Source: Onchocerca lupi
Taxonomy: Eukaryota > Nematoda > Chromadorea > Rhabditida > Onchocercidae
Length of the DNA stretch: 64,000 bases
Direction of reading: 5' to 3'
NCBI GenBank assembly: GCA_028564675.1
Contig: JAOVVO010000426.1
Location: 1 to 64,000, forward strand
The translations under genes and the position numbers were made by a program. A model generated the notes under the pieces. That model was not told the origin of the DNA and ran no database searches. It was given only the letters and a program-made list of their open reading frames with translations. Positions 13,061 to 26,391 of this stretch are shown piece by piece (position 1 is the stretch's first letter; each line of letters begins with the position of its first letter).

Positions 13061-15302
13061 TAGTATATACATTTATAAATATAAATTTGAAGAATTAGAG
13101 AAAAAGAGAACAATTAAGGAATAAAATATTGGAGAGGATATTATTGGAGTGAGGTCAATTATTGATGAGGTAAATTGTATGATATGATAATGATATGATA
13201 ATGAGAATAAATGATAGGTATAGTATAATCTATATAATATTTTCTTTTCTTTTTTTCTCTCTCTCTCTTTCAGTGTTCTTTGCTATCTTTGGAGTATTGA
13301 AATAGGTGTCGGCTAAAAAGCTTCTTCTTTTCCCTAAAAATAGCAGCTTTATCGATTGATTTTAAAGTTTACAAAGCTCACTTTTGTGACAATGACCTTT
13401 GTGTTGTATTTCTAATTTACATTAGCTTATCTACGAATTTCCATATTTGCCGCTAACAGATAGAAAGGGATCGAATAAAAAATATTTTTAATTTAATAAT
13501 TAATTTGCAATATCTATTTTAAATATGAGAAATTTGAATCATTTAAATTATTGTAGAAATTATTGAATATTTAAAAATATGCATGATATTTAAGATTTCT
13601 ATGATATATTTTAAATCGAAGATTGATTTAATTTATTACTTATTTAATTGTATTGTAAATGTTTCATTGAAACTAAGGAACAAAGACTGAAATGATTGAA
13701 GTAGCAGATGGAATCAAATGAAGTAGACAGGCTTTTATTCATTTACAGATGAAAATGAATGGTAGTATTAATTGGCTCTAGGCTCGAAAGACTGGCCCTA
13801 GGCTCGTTATCGAGATATTGACCTTGAGAGGACTCAAGAACTCTTAATTTGCACTCAAATATGATTTATTGACATGTAACTTGTTTTCTTTCATACGTTT
13901 CATGAGAATAGAATATGAGAGAATTATTGGACAATTCTTATTATTGTCTGAGTAATTTTGGGCGAATATTCCGCGAAAAAAGAAATCCGGAAGAATATCC
14001 CGGGGAAAAAAAAAAGAAACCCGGGGTTATGGTTCTTAAGAAGGAATAGATCTCGAAGTCGAGATTATAGGTTTTCAACAAGAAATATACCTCAAAATCG
14101 TGATCACAGTTTTTAGCATGAAATGCAACTTGAAGTTTTGTCGAAATAAAATGAAATTTCGATTTTTCTTTTTTTTTTTGGAGATTGAAAATTAGCCGAA
14201 ATTAATTGTTAAACATAGGCAAGTGTCCAAAACCTTCAAACAAATCCTAAAAAATCAATGACAAGTTGTGGAGAAAGAAAGAATTATCAAATAACAAAAT
14301 TGAATTACAATAAAATTGAATAAATTGAATACAGAAAATTGAATTCAATATGTTTGATATATTTTTTCAATTTATCGATTAGAAGAATATCATTCTGTGA
14401 TTGTGACAATCGGGCATGTAATATTGATGCATTTTGATATTACATGTCGCCTCAGTCATCGCCGCCGAAATCATAGAATCGTATTTTTAATCGATGAATT
14501 GAAAATTATTATTATTATTACTTTTTTTTTTTAAATCATGATTTTAAATTAAATACAACGGCAAAAGTTGAAAAATATTGTGGAATAAGCAAAATATCTA
14601 AAATGTAAAATTCGTCAAAAATTTAAATTTTCATTTATATTTAAAAAGATTATTTAGTAATATAACAGTATCGAATATCTGTTCTTCAGATTAATTAATA
14701 TCTATTTTTAAGATTAATTAAAATCTATTTTTCTAAATAACTAATATCTAATTTTATAAGGAAACTTAGATACTAAATATGACACTAATGGAATGAATTT
14801 TAGGACAACAACATTTGATAAGACAACCAAATTTTTGCAGATCTGATAAATTCTCGAGATATTGCCGAGAATTTGAAAGGTAATTATCAGTATATTATTG
14901 ATTCAACAATTTGTAAATTAATTGAAAAAAAAAAGGAATTCTAGCATCGCAGGTGACAAAATTAAGTTAAATTCAATTGCTTGAAGCGAAAAATTGAGAA
15001 GAATAATTTATTCTCCGGCTAATTTCAATATTTATGGAATTTTTTTTCATTTCATTTTATGATTCAAAATAAGATAGCAAAGAAAGAGAAGAGAAGAGGA
15101 GAAAAAAAGGAAGTTGAAAAAAAAAAAGAGGTACAATGATTGGATGAACAGATATGATAGCTCGGCGCAAATTGACATTTTAAAGTATGAAATGGTGCGA
15201 GATGGAACAAAACAATATTGGTTGGAAAAATGATCATTTATTATGATAAGCGGAACACCATCATCATCATCAATACCATTAACATCCATCACAACTATTG
15301 CT

Positions 15303-15338
<36 letters not shown>

Positions 15339-15441
15339 GTCATCATGAACATTTATTTTATGCTTGTCAAATGTTTGAGAGGATTTGGGAAAGGAAGAAA
15401 CAGCATCATCAACATCATCAACATCAACATCAACAACATTT

Positions 15442-15495
<54 letters not shown>
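15303..15495. repeat. CAT/ATC trinucleotide microsatellite cluster
   Basis: Two nearly pure runs of cat/atc units lie at about 15303-15346 and 15441-15495, joined by a degenerate caa/cat stretch. The plus-strand frame across them reads as long histidine runs and an overlapping frame as isoleucine runs. No neighbouring sequence supports translation. Confidence 0.95.
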
Positions 15496-15497
<2 letters not shown>

Positions 15498-18400
15498 ATA
15501 TCAACATGATCATTATTATGACCAGGTTTATTTCATATTTTTCAAATGATTTGAGTGGAAAACAGCAGAATGAAAGTTATCTCTTAGAAAACTTGAAATG
15601 GATTCTTATGGATGAACTTGTCGCTAATATAGTTAAGTGACAATTCTGAGGATTACATTCATAAAAGGTTAAATGAATGACGAAGAAATATTGCTCATTC
15701 ATTCATCAGATGACATGTCATATTAATTGTCATTTTGCGGAAAAAGATGACAGGGAGAGAGGAAAACAGCGAGATAGTACTTTGATTCGTGAGATTTGAA
15801 GGTTAAAGAAAGTTGCTTGTAATCTATCAAATTAAATTCGAATATTAATAAAGGTACCATTTGAGAATCTTTCCTTTTGTCAACAATGATTTGTTTGGAA
15901 GATTGCGACAGACGACATTCATCTATTTATATGTGTAATTATCGTATTATTAATTAATTAGAATACGGTATGGCATTGAATTTGGAATATTTTCAGTAGT
16001 AATTTTATGCTATCGTTATTATGTTCCTTTAATTTTTCTTTTTATTTTTCTATCCTAAAATTAAAAAAAAAAAGATTGAAAATTTAGGATTGGAAATGAA
16101 ATTATGACATTTCAATGATTTTGTAGCAAAGGTAGGAAATTGTGAAGAATTTAGAAGATTTATTGAAGTAATGTTTCAAATTGATAACGATAAGATCGGA
16201 ATGATAAAAAAGATGACAAAAATTGAAGGAAAATTACGATTCTTTCATTTTTATCTTTTATAACAAAATAATTATTGTTTTAATTTGGAAGAAAGGTGGA
16301 AATTTTAATTGTTATTTTTTCTGATAAAATTTTGGCTATTTCGAAGATTGTTAAATACGATTGCAACAAGAAGTGAAAAAAAAAATTTTGATAAACTATT
16401 TAGTTTAGCAAATAGATGTTTAAATTGATTGAAAATGCTTATTGGTTTATTTTTCTAATTTCATATTATTTGCTGTCAAATTAAGAAATTTGATATTTTC
16501 CTGAAATTAAATTGAAATTAAAAAAGTCTGATGTTTTTAATGATTCTTCGAAATTATCAGATATGAATGAATTTTATCAATTGGGTCATTCGTAAATTTG
16601 AACTAATCGATAATTCCAATTGTTTCATTTTTAAAGTGTTCCATATTACGATCATAAAAATTTCATTAAAAATTCATAAACACGGATATTTAGGAAGAAA
16701 ACTGGATATTAAATGTCAAATTGTCCGTAATCTTACGATAGCTACCCTGTTATGATGGGTATTTCAGGATGCCACATGCTGCGTGGATCATTAAGTCTTA
16801 TGTTATCAGAAAATAATTTAATAATTGATTAAAATATTTGAGTTATAAATAAATTCACTGAAATAATTACTTAATTTCAATTAATTTTTTTTTTTTTAAC
16901 GCTTTTCGTTTGTTTGATTTATTATCCTTTGCATAAATATCATTTGCATATTCATTTATTTCTTTTAAAATAATGAAGAAATCGGAAATTAAACTTTCTA
17001 AAATATCGAATTACTCAAAATTGAATTAATATTTAAAGAAAAAAAAAGGAAAAAAAAACGGAAATTAAAATTTTCAGAATGTCAAACTATGGAAAAGTTT
17101 TGAGAGAATATACTTCAAATTTGAGTGCAACTTCTTGAACCAAATTTGTACTTGTCTTCTTTTTTTCATCATTTATTTGCAAAATTTCGACGACGAATTA
17201 GTTGTGACTTAATTAATTAACACTTTTTATCTTTTTTTTTTTCAAAAACAAGGAAATAAATTACAGAATAGAAAAAATCGAAATTATAATTTTTCATGCA
17301 AAAATTAGTATTTCAGATTTGATATCCTTTTCATAATTACCAATTTAAATCTAAACTTTGAATTTTACAGTAAAATTTTGAAGAATTACTTTTGTATGTT
17401 TATCAAATTCTTCAATTGCGAATTTTTAAAGAGCATTTTTTTTTTTTTTTTTGGCTTTGGATTTTATAATGAAATGTAGAAATAATGCAAACTTTGAAGG
17501 TAATCTAATATTACTTTCTCGATCATTAACTTTTCTATATTTGATCTTGATCGAGAAAAATCATTTCAAAAAAAACACTCCCGAGAATTCTAGAAATATT
17601 TGGGTATTTTTCTAAAAAAAAAAAAAAAAAAAGAGGTAGAAAACAATAATTTTCAATTCAAATGGATGAATTTGTCTTTTAGAAAAATAGGGCAAAAAAA
17701 TAGTAAAATATTCTTGTTAATTATAATTTTAACAAAAGTCGAATAGCAAGAACGGAAACAGTATTGTGATAATTTAAGTGATATTAATGATAAATAAATA
17801 CAATAAATGATAAAAATAAATGATTGGATGGATGGAACAGTGTAATATGATTGGAAAAACTGGTTTTGAAACTGATGATTATTATCATTTTTTATTTTAC
17901 TTTCCATTTCAAACATCATTCATACGTCTTCTTCAATTCATTTCACGTTTTACCTTATCTTACGCTTCTTCATATTTAATTAAATTTAACATCGATAAAA
18001 TCATCAATCAATAATTCCTATCATTGATAATTCTTGTGATAGTGGAATGATATTGAGTTGTTCAGAAACAATTAATTATTTATGTTTTATGTGAAATACT
18101 TTTTTTTTTTCAAAATAAAATATAATAAGTTTTATTTTTTCGTTTGCAAAAATTATCTGAATTTTCGATTATAAATTTTAGAATTTTTTTTCAAGTTTTT
18201 TCTGAAAGAGAATAATTTTTTAAATTTATTTTTTGATTAAATTTTTGAAAATCAAACTGTTAAAAGTAAATTAACGAAGTGTATTGTCAAATATTTGGGT
18301 GAGGATCGGAATTATTTAAGGCCTTAATTTTTATGTAAAATAAAATTTAAAAAAAAAAAAATTATTGGTAAAATAAATATGAAGCAATTGTACGGAGAGA

Positions 18401-18613
18401 CAGTATGGCGAGAATGAATCATTTTGTTCGGAAAATTGAAAAAAATGGCAAAAGTTTGCTTTATAAGAACGAAAGTAGGAAATGAAGTGATAAGATTATC
18501 ATCAAACATACTGATAAGAAAAATGCTATGAAAAAATGAGAGGAATGATATTGATCGAGTGATGTATATATTAGCTGATAATTAATTGCACCAATCATTT
18601 CAAGCTATTAATT

Positions 18614-18838
18614 AACTAACTAACTTACTCATTAATTATAAATTTCATTCGCTTTTTTTTTTTCAAACTTGAATATAAATTTTAGTAAAATTCGAGCAGA
18701 AAAGGATGAATTGGTGATTAGACTAACTAGCTGACTCATTAATTATAAACTCTGTTCGTTCTTTTTTTTTTTTTTTTTCAAACTTGAATATAAATTTAAA
18801 AAGAAAAAAATTTTTTGAAATAAATTCGAGCAGAAGAG
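18614..18838. repeat. Diverged tandem duplication (about 105 bp)
   Basis: The block at about 18614-18702 recurs at about 18722-18838. Shared landmarks in order are actaact, ctcattaattataaa, a poly(T) tract, tcaaacttgaatataaattt and aattcgagcagaa. The second copy has a longer T tract and a small insertion. Confidence 0.85.
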
Positions 18839-20663
18839 AAGAAACTAGTTGAAGAATATATTAAAATGACAAAAACCTATGAATATCGGAATAGAATTGA
18901 ACAAAAGAGCAAAGAAATTGTATAGAAAGAAAGGGAAAAAAAGAAATAAATTGAAATGTAAAGTGAAATTTTTGAACTAACTAAAAATATCACTCAATAA
19001 TCTTCATTATAAAAGTTTAGAGAATGAAATTAAATTTAAATTTAATTGAATTTTTTGGAAAAATTAAGCAATTGAATTGTATAAAGTGTTATCAATCAAT
19101 TTGGCCATTTTATTAACCTTCGGTGGAAAGAATTCAAAACTTGATAATCAAATTTAAATTTATTTGATTTAATCAAACTAGAATTCGTTTTTGCAATTTT
19201 TGTGCATGCTAAGAAAAATCTTGCGAAAATTTCTTGCATTTGATGCTGAAATTACGATCATCAAGAATTATTGAAATTTTAAATTAATGAAAATTCCAAT
19301 GATTCTAGAAATAAAAATTTTCTGGCTCATAAATGTCTTCATGCATATATTTTTTTATGAATAAATCAAATTAATAACATGTCATCGATTTAATAAAATA
19401 TGTGTCATGAAGAAAAGTGAGGAAAAATTGATGAAAATCAGCGATAATTCAATTTTGATGAAAAATTTTAATTCAAAAAAAAAATTTCACGATTTTTTCT
19501 TTTTTGCTTAAAAACTTCAAAATATTTTATTTCATTAAATGGTTTGGTTTAATTTGAACAGGACAAAAAACTTTTGAGAAAGACAGAGATTATATTTTTG
19601 AATATTTCAAATTTGCCAAGCGTTAGTTCCACTTTAATCTAATAAAACTAAGTAATCGTATCCATCAAGTTTGCAAAAATGAAATCAACTGATCAAAACT
19701 TGAGTTTATGGTTAAAAATTTTGCAATATCGAAATTCGTAATACCGTATTTCCTCTTCAAATCAATAATGATCCTCCAATTTGATCTAAAATAATAGAAC
19801 GAAGAGAAGTAAAACATGAAGATGGACAGATAGAAGTGACCGGTCCATTGTTTGGATGAGAAAGAATGACCGAAGAATGACCGATAATCTATGCAAATTA
19901 TATATTTTTATTTCTTAATTTAAATTTGTCATTTTCGAGAAAAAACTTTTTCTTCTTTCTCTCCCTAAAAAAAGAAATGAAAGATTGGAAATTGGAAGGA
20001 AATGATTCGTTTGAAAAAAAAAAAAAAAAAAAAAGGTGAACTTATTAAACTGACCATTTTATTTTTTGGTGATATTTGAACGAATGAAAATGATGAAAAC
20101 GATGATAGAAGAATGATATATTATCATTTTTAGATTGCGTTTTATCAATAATTATCATCATAAGTCGGAAAGTTTTACCTTAACATCTTGTACCTAAAAA
20201 AAAAGTAAAAAAAAAAAAAAAGAAAGAAAAAGGATGATGAACGGAAAAAGAAAGTTCTCAAAGGTAAATCTAAAAATTGAAGAGCATTATCAATCATAAA
20301 TGGCGCTAGAAAGTGAAAAAAAAGAAAAGAACCGGAAAAATTTATCGGAAAAGTACATAAATGTATAGGTAAAGAAGGAAAAAATTGATAAAATCAGGTA
20401 AAAATTAGCTCGAAAGAGAAGAAGAAAAATAAATGAAGAAAAAAATTGATTGTTTAAAATATGAAAACAAGAATGGACTAAATCTTATCACAAAGAATAA
20501 AATAAGCAATGATAAAAAAATAAAATTCTCGTCTTTACAATTTTATTTTTTATAAATATTTGAAAAATGCTTTGAAATAAGGATGATTGCGAGCGAAGAT
20601 TGATGAAACAGTTCAAATTTCATAAAAATTTATCAAGTTATACTATATTTAAATCGAAAAAAT

Positions 20664-20760
20664 TGAAACCGTCAGTCACTTCATCAGCGATTTCTGTCGC
20701 ACAAATTTCCTTCGTTTCTCGTCGCTTCATCGGCGATTTCTGTCGCACAGTTGTTCAATT
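20664..20760. repeat. Short direct repeat within a frame
   Basis: cttcatcagcgatttctgtc followed by gcaca recurs about 48 bases later with one base changed (cggcgatttc). Both copies fall in a 72-codon open frame (20600-20818) with no other support. Confidence 0.7.
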
Positions 20761-22698
20761 TTTTTTTTTTTTTTTAGCGACACATAGCAAGTTGGAAATA
20801 TTTTTAAACCTTCTGTAATTCTATCAAGATTGGCTGCAAGAATTTTGTACGATTCTAAGAGACTGATATTAATTAATTTTAATTAAAGATAACAATAAAA
20901 TTCTGAACGTTTAAATAAACGAAAAATAAAACTATGAGATAGTCTGAAGGAAATATAGCAAAAAAAAATAAATTTGTTATCATTTTGATGATTCTTTTTT
21001 TTTTTTTCTCTCTCTCAACATATGCTCAAAATTTTGCTTTTCTTATTTTCGTTCAAAAATCAAACTTAATACAAATTTAACGAAATACTTAATTATTTAA
21101 ACAAATTTTGAGAGAACAGACAATAATTCAATTTTTAAATCGTTCAGTAATTGAAAATTTGGAATGATGATTGCTTTGGAGGAAAAAGTGTCGTAATACT
21201 TTGCTCTTTCGAAATAGTCTGCTTAAAATATCTCATATTAATTATCATTTTGCGAAATATTTTAGAAAGATCATTGATTGGTTGAGGAAATTTGCTTATC
21301 AGAGAAGTAAATGAACAAAATGAGATATTGATTGGAAAAGACTTAGTTACTGATAAGAATTTTCTGATTACAGCAAAATTATAAGATTTGAAAATAGTTG
21401 AACAGAATGATTATGCTAAAACTTTAATACATTTCATATCGTGACAACTGTTCCAAACATCTGTGTTTCAAAAGTATTATTCAAGACAATAAAGCGGCAA
21501 AATGAAAAAAAAAAAAAAGAAGAAAAAAACGGAAGAAAAAAATGATGCCAAAATTTTCAAATATTTTAAAAATTAAAAATTGAAGTTTTAAAAAACTTTT
21601 TCTTTTTGAAAAAATTTTTTGGAACAAAAAGAAATACCAAAATTCTTTCTGAAAAAAAAAAAAAAAAAATTGAAAAACGAAGAAAAAAAGCTACAAACAT
21701 TTTTTTTTTAACTATTTGAAAAATTAGAAATTACAATTTGAAAATTCTTTTTTTCTAAAAAAAAAATCAAAATTCTTTCTAAATTAACATAAATTGCATT
21801 GAATTTTTGAAATAATTGAAGTTGAATTTTTTTTTCTTTGTTTAATTTAAAATTTCAAAAATTATGGAATAAGAAGGATTAGGATTACAGAATAAGAAGA
21901 ATTAGGAATTAGGATTTTAATTTTAAGTCTTTCAATTTTAATTTTGGTCAATCAGTCTTTTTGCCGCCAAACTATTTTTTGCTGACAATAAAATTTTTGT
22001 ACGACAATATTTCAACATTTCCATCTGTCATCTGTACATCGAAGTGATCCATCCATCGAATACATATGGTTATGTCATCAATGCTTTCTAATTCATTCCA
22101 CTTTTCTTTCTTCCATTTTTTTCCTTTTTTTTTTTTTTTATTCCAACCAATCCATTTTTTACAATTTTGGAGTGGAAAAAAGAAAAAAAAAAAAAAGGAA
22201 GAAATTTCCATTTTACAAAATGATTACATTAAAAATTCGTTTTGTCACGAAAATTTTTCCACCCAAAATTTATGTGTAAATTTGAAATTTTACACATAAA
22301 TTTTAGCAGAAAAATAAAAAATTTAAATTTTTATTCCAAGCAATAAACAACAGGAAATTTTATCAAAAAAAAAAAAGATTAAAAATTCGAATTTAATTCC
22401 AAAACGATAAACAATCAATAAAAATCTTGTCAAAAAAATTAAAAAATTCGAATTTGATTTTAAAAACAATCGAGAATGTAAATTTTATCATAAAATTGAA
22501 AATTCGATTTTGATTCCTTTCCAGTTATTGAAGATTTCATCTAATGAATATATATGATATTGTTTAAAATAGTTATAATAAGAAAAAAAAAAATACACAT
22601 AGTGAAAATCATATTACAATATATTTTGTTCATCAATGAACAATGTTATCGTAGTAATTCAATTCAAATTTAATTTCAATATTTGACAAATTCAGGTA

Positions 22699-23075
22699 TT
22701 AAATGAGTTAAATCGAAATAATTAAATGAAATATGAATAAAATATGATAAGATGAAAGGAAAAATTCTAAAACATCTATGGTATTTCTCAGCGAATGAAT
22801 TTCCTCATTCAGTAACTAATATTTGTACACAGAATATTCTGAATTTGAGCCTGAAGCCTCAATTTTGGCAAATACTTATGAAATAACTTAATTTGTGGCC
22901 AATAATTTCCAAGTTAAAGATTGAAAAAAAAAAGCGAAAAAAAAGTGGGATTAATGAATGAAGCAATAAATTAAGTAGTAAATGAGTTAAATTGAAATAA
23001 TTGAGTTAAATATCTCGAGTTAATGAGTAAGTCGTAAATGAGTTAAATCGAAATAATTAAATAAAATATGAATGA
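22699..23075. repeat. Three copies of a short AT-rich repeat
   Basis: The segment taaatgagttaaatcgaaat followed by aattaa occurs at about 22699, 22976 (one changed base) and 23033. The first and third copies share about 40 bases, extending into aaatatgaat. Confidence 0.75.
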
Positions 23076-23207
23076 AATTTTGCATAATTTGCAAAATATA
23101 TCATGATATGCATGCACCTACATTGATTATAGTTGCGTGCACTGCATGCACTAGTTGTTTAGTGTTGCATTTTTCAATTATAACATAATAATCAATATTT
23201 ACGAGAC

Positions 23208-23240
23208 TGAGCCAAGTGAAATTTTTGCCAACTTGGCTCA
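23208..23240. other. Perfect 10-bp hairpin
   Basis: tgagccaagt at 23208-23217 is the exact reverse complement of acttggctca at 23231-23240, with a 13-base loop. The arms are GC-richer than the neighbourhood. There is no T-run to suggest a polymerase III terminator. Confidence 0.7.
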
Positions 23241-26217
23241 TATTAATTTCCATCTTTTCCATTTCACTTTTGGCCAATTAATATGCATGGAAATATGTTT
23301 TATGTTCTTTGATGATGGTTTTACGGCCTCTGTTCATGCAATGAATGATGACTTTTGCGCAAGACAGAAACCGCCATGAATGATTTATTGGCTGATCGTT
23401 TCCATGTTTTCCATCCAAAATATTTGTTTTGTCTTCAGTTTGAATCGATCATGCTCGATTTAATGCTTAATTAATCATTTGCATCGATTATCGCTCGATT
23501 TGGATAGCACTGGACAGCACTCAACTAGGCTCATTAGAATTTGGCGCATTAGAACTAATTTATTCAATCTTAATTTAAAAATAATTATGAAATTTTCAGA
23601 AGAATTAAAAATTCTAAAATATAAATTAAATTTGAAAAATTATTATAAAATAATATGCTAAAATATGCAAAAATGACATTTGGAATAAATAGCGGTGCTA
23701 AATTTGGACAAATTTAATAAAAAAACTTATTAAATGTAATCATGAAATTCTTGAGGAAAAAATTTGAAATTTCGAAATATAACTTAAATTGGGAAAATTA
23801 TGATGAAAAAAATTGAGAAAGAAAAAAAGAAGTAAAATATTGATTACCAATTTAATGCTGCAAATTTTAATCAAACCTTTTAGGGAAAAATGCATGATTC
23901 ATCACCCTGTTACTAGGCCAATTTTAGCGAATAATTCATTTATCAATTTTGTCCGAATTTTTCTCAAGCCTATTATATTAGATATAGATGTGGCTTAAAT
24001 GTGCAGCTGCAGCATGCATTATTCGCATGCAAGCATTCAACATGCAGCATGCAGCTTATTTTTACAACTTCGTTCAAACCAACAAAAAAAATTAGCTTTC
24101 ACTGATTGAATATTCAGGCTAATTAATTTAGTCGAAGCACGGAATGTTGCTGATAGCAAGGAAACATTGATAGAAAAAATAATTGCAAGACATTTAACAG
24201 TATAGAAAATTGATAAATAAGCCAAGACATTTGCTTCAATGTACTTCTTCCTTAAAATAAAGAGCCAAGTTCGTTTAAATTATTTAACACTCAATTTCAA
24301 TTATTGATAAAGAAAGCAAAAATCGATTTTAGTCGTTTTTTATTTTCCCTCAGCTTCATTCCAGAAAACGAAAAAATAATTGCTGGAAAGTATTGTTGGC
24401 TTTAAATAGATATTGTTTTAATTGTTAAATGTGAAAATAAATGTTTAAAATGACCTTTTAGGATGTGAATTTTGTGTTTTTTTGTTTTGTTTTGAAATAA
24501 TTATTTACCAAGCAAAGAAAGAGGGAAGACAAACAAGTTTGTTCAATCAAATAATTTTACATTTTCAAAAACTTCAATTTTATTTTAAGATATTGAATTG
24601 CAAAAGTTAATGAGTGGAAAAATGAAGTGAAAGCAAACAAGTAAAAGGAAAATTAGTGAATTCAAATGAACAAAAAAATAAATTTGATGCGTAAAAAAGA
24701 GAGAAATAAGTATTTTGAAAACGTGATATCGAAAAATTGCACTTTTATAAAAGGACAATATACGTGTACGTCACGTAAGAAAAATCACGTAAACTATAGA
24801 GAAATATTGGCAGATACTTTAATGGACAAAGATCAAGTCATTTCAAGTCAAGAATTGCTGAGATAATGATCAACATGTTTTGATCACTAATTCTCGAAGT
24901 ATTTGATCACGTTATCATTAGGAAAATTAACAGACATGCAATTATTATCAGATATTATGCTTGATAATAATTAGTCTTATCAAATGATCATCACGCATTA
25001 CACCAGATCAAATATAGCAGTATTAGTTTGAATTGGTTTTAAGTTTTTTCTTTCTTTTTTTTTGATTACTAAGCATTTTTTTATCGATCTTAGCAGATTT
25101 TGATTTTCCGAACTTTGCAATCACGTTTTTTTTACGGGTTTTCCTGTTTATCTTCTCATTTTACTGGAATAAATTGGATGTATGCTGGTTGAAATTGCAA
25201 ATTTGTGGAATAATTCGACTTTCAAAAATATCATTGTAAAATATCATTGATAATGAAATTATTTTTACATTGAATTCACTTTTCTTTCTTTAGTTTTGAA
25301 TTTTCGGGAATATTTTCGAAAGTTAATAATGGATTAGAAGAGAAAAGATGAATTATAAAAGGTCATATTTGGGGTCATTCATAATTTTGAAATGAAATAA
25401 GCTTGAGATTGCACAATAAATTAATTACAATTAATTGATCATAATTATATAAAGTAAATCTTATATTCTAATCAGACTCTTCTTCTTAACCCACTTTTGT
25501 GTCACTTTTTAAAAGACATTTTCATCTTAGATTTTTCTGATAACAAATTTGATAACAATGAAAGATAACATTTTAAGTTATTGGAAAAATAATCTTGCTG
25601 AAATAAAATGAAAGATATAAAAGAAAAAAAGAAAAAAAAATTGGTATCGATTTTGAGAGAAATAATTGAAATGACAATGAAGTCAATAGGATGAATGGAT
25701 GATTTTATTCAAATGCTATTCAATTAATGATTGAATTTTTAGCAAAAAAATTTGATACTTAATTAAAAATGAGTCATCGAAATGATTTAATGAAAGAGCA
25801 GTAATTTGGAATTCAAAAGAATTGTCTATCATTTCAAATTGTAACATTAATTTTGAAATTGAATGAAGAAAAAAAAACATTCCAGTGATAATGAAATGCT
25901 TCGCGAATTAATGAAACAAATATTTCTGATAGTATTCCAATGCGAAAATTAATTACAGAATTAATTCATAGGAATCTAGAATTTTAGCATACTATTAATT
26001 CATAAAAATGAAATTTTGCGAATCGCCAGAAAAAGTTGCAAAAAAATTCATGCAACTTATTTTTTTTATTTGACTATGCAAGAAATCTCAGGGGAAAATC
26101 ATATCACTCCTTTTTATCTTAACATTAGCGATGCGAAATATCAAGTTGAAATAACATAAATTGGTCATTATAGATGTTTGAGGGTGTAGTGATAAAACGA
26201 CTCGCATGACAATGATT

Positions 26218-26391
26218 ATCATTTATTATCACAGTAAGCGTATTCACCGATTATCAAAACTATCATAGTAAGTGTATTTATCCGGTCATCAGCGTTATCA
26301 CAATAAGCATACTCATGGTTATCAGTGTTGTCACAGTGAAGATAATCATTATTATCAATAATCATCGATTATCACAATGAAGATAATCACT
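26218..26391. repeat. Degenerate tandem repeat of about 35-40 bp
   Basis: About five imperfect units share the pattern ttatcacagtaagcgtattc or close variants (tcatagtaagtgtattta, tcacaataagcatactca, tcacagtgaagataatca, tcacaatgaagataatca). Divergence rises along the array. Confidence 0.7.

Noticed and set aside
15047..15352. Minus-strand poly-Met frame
   Set aside because: Reverse complement of the CAT microsatellite.
15218..15640. 140-codon frame with long histidine runs
   Set aside because: It is the translation of a CAT microsatellite; the overlapping frame gives isoleucine runs and there is no gene context.
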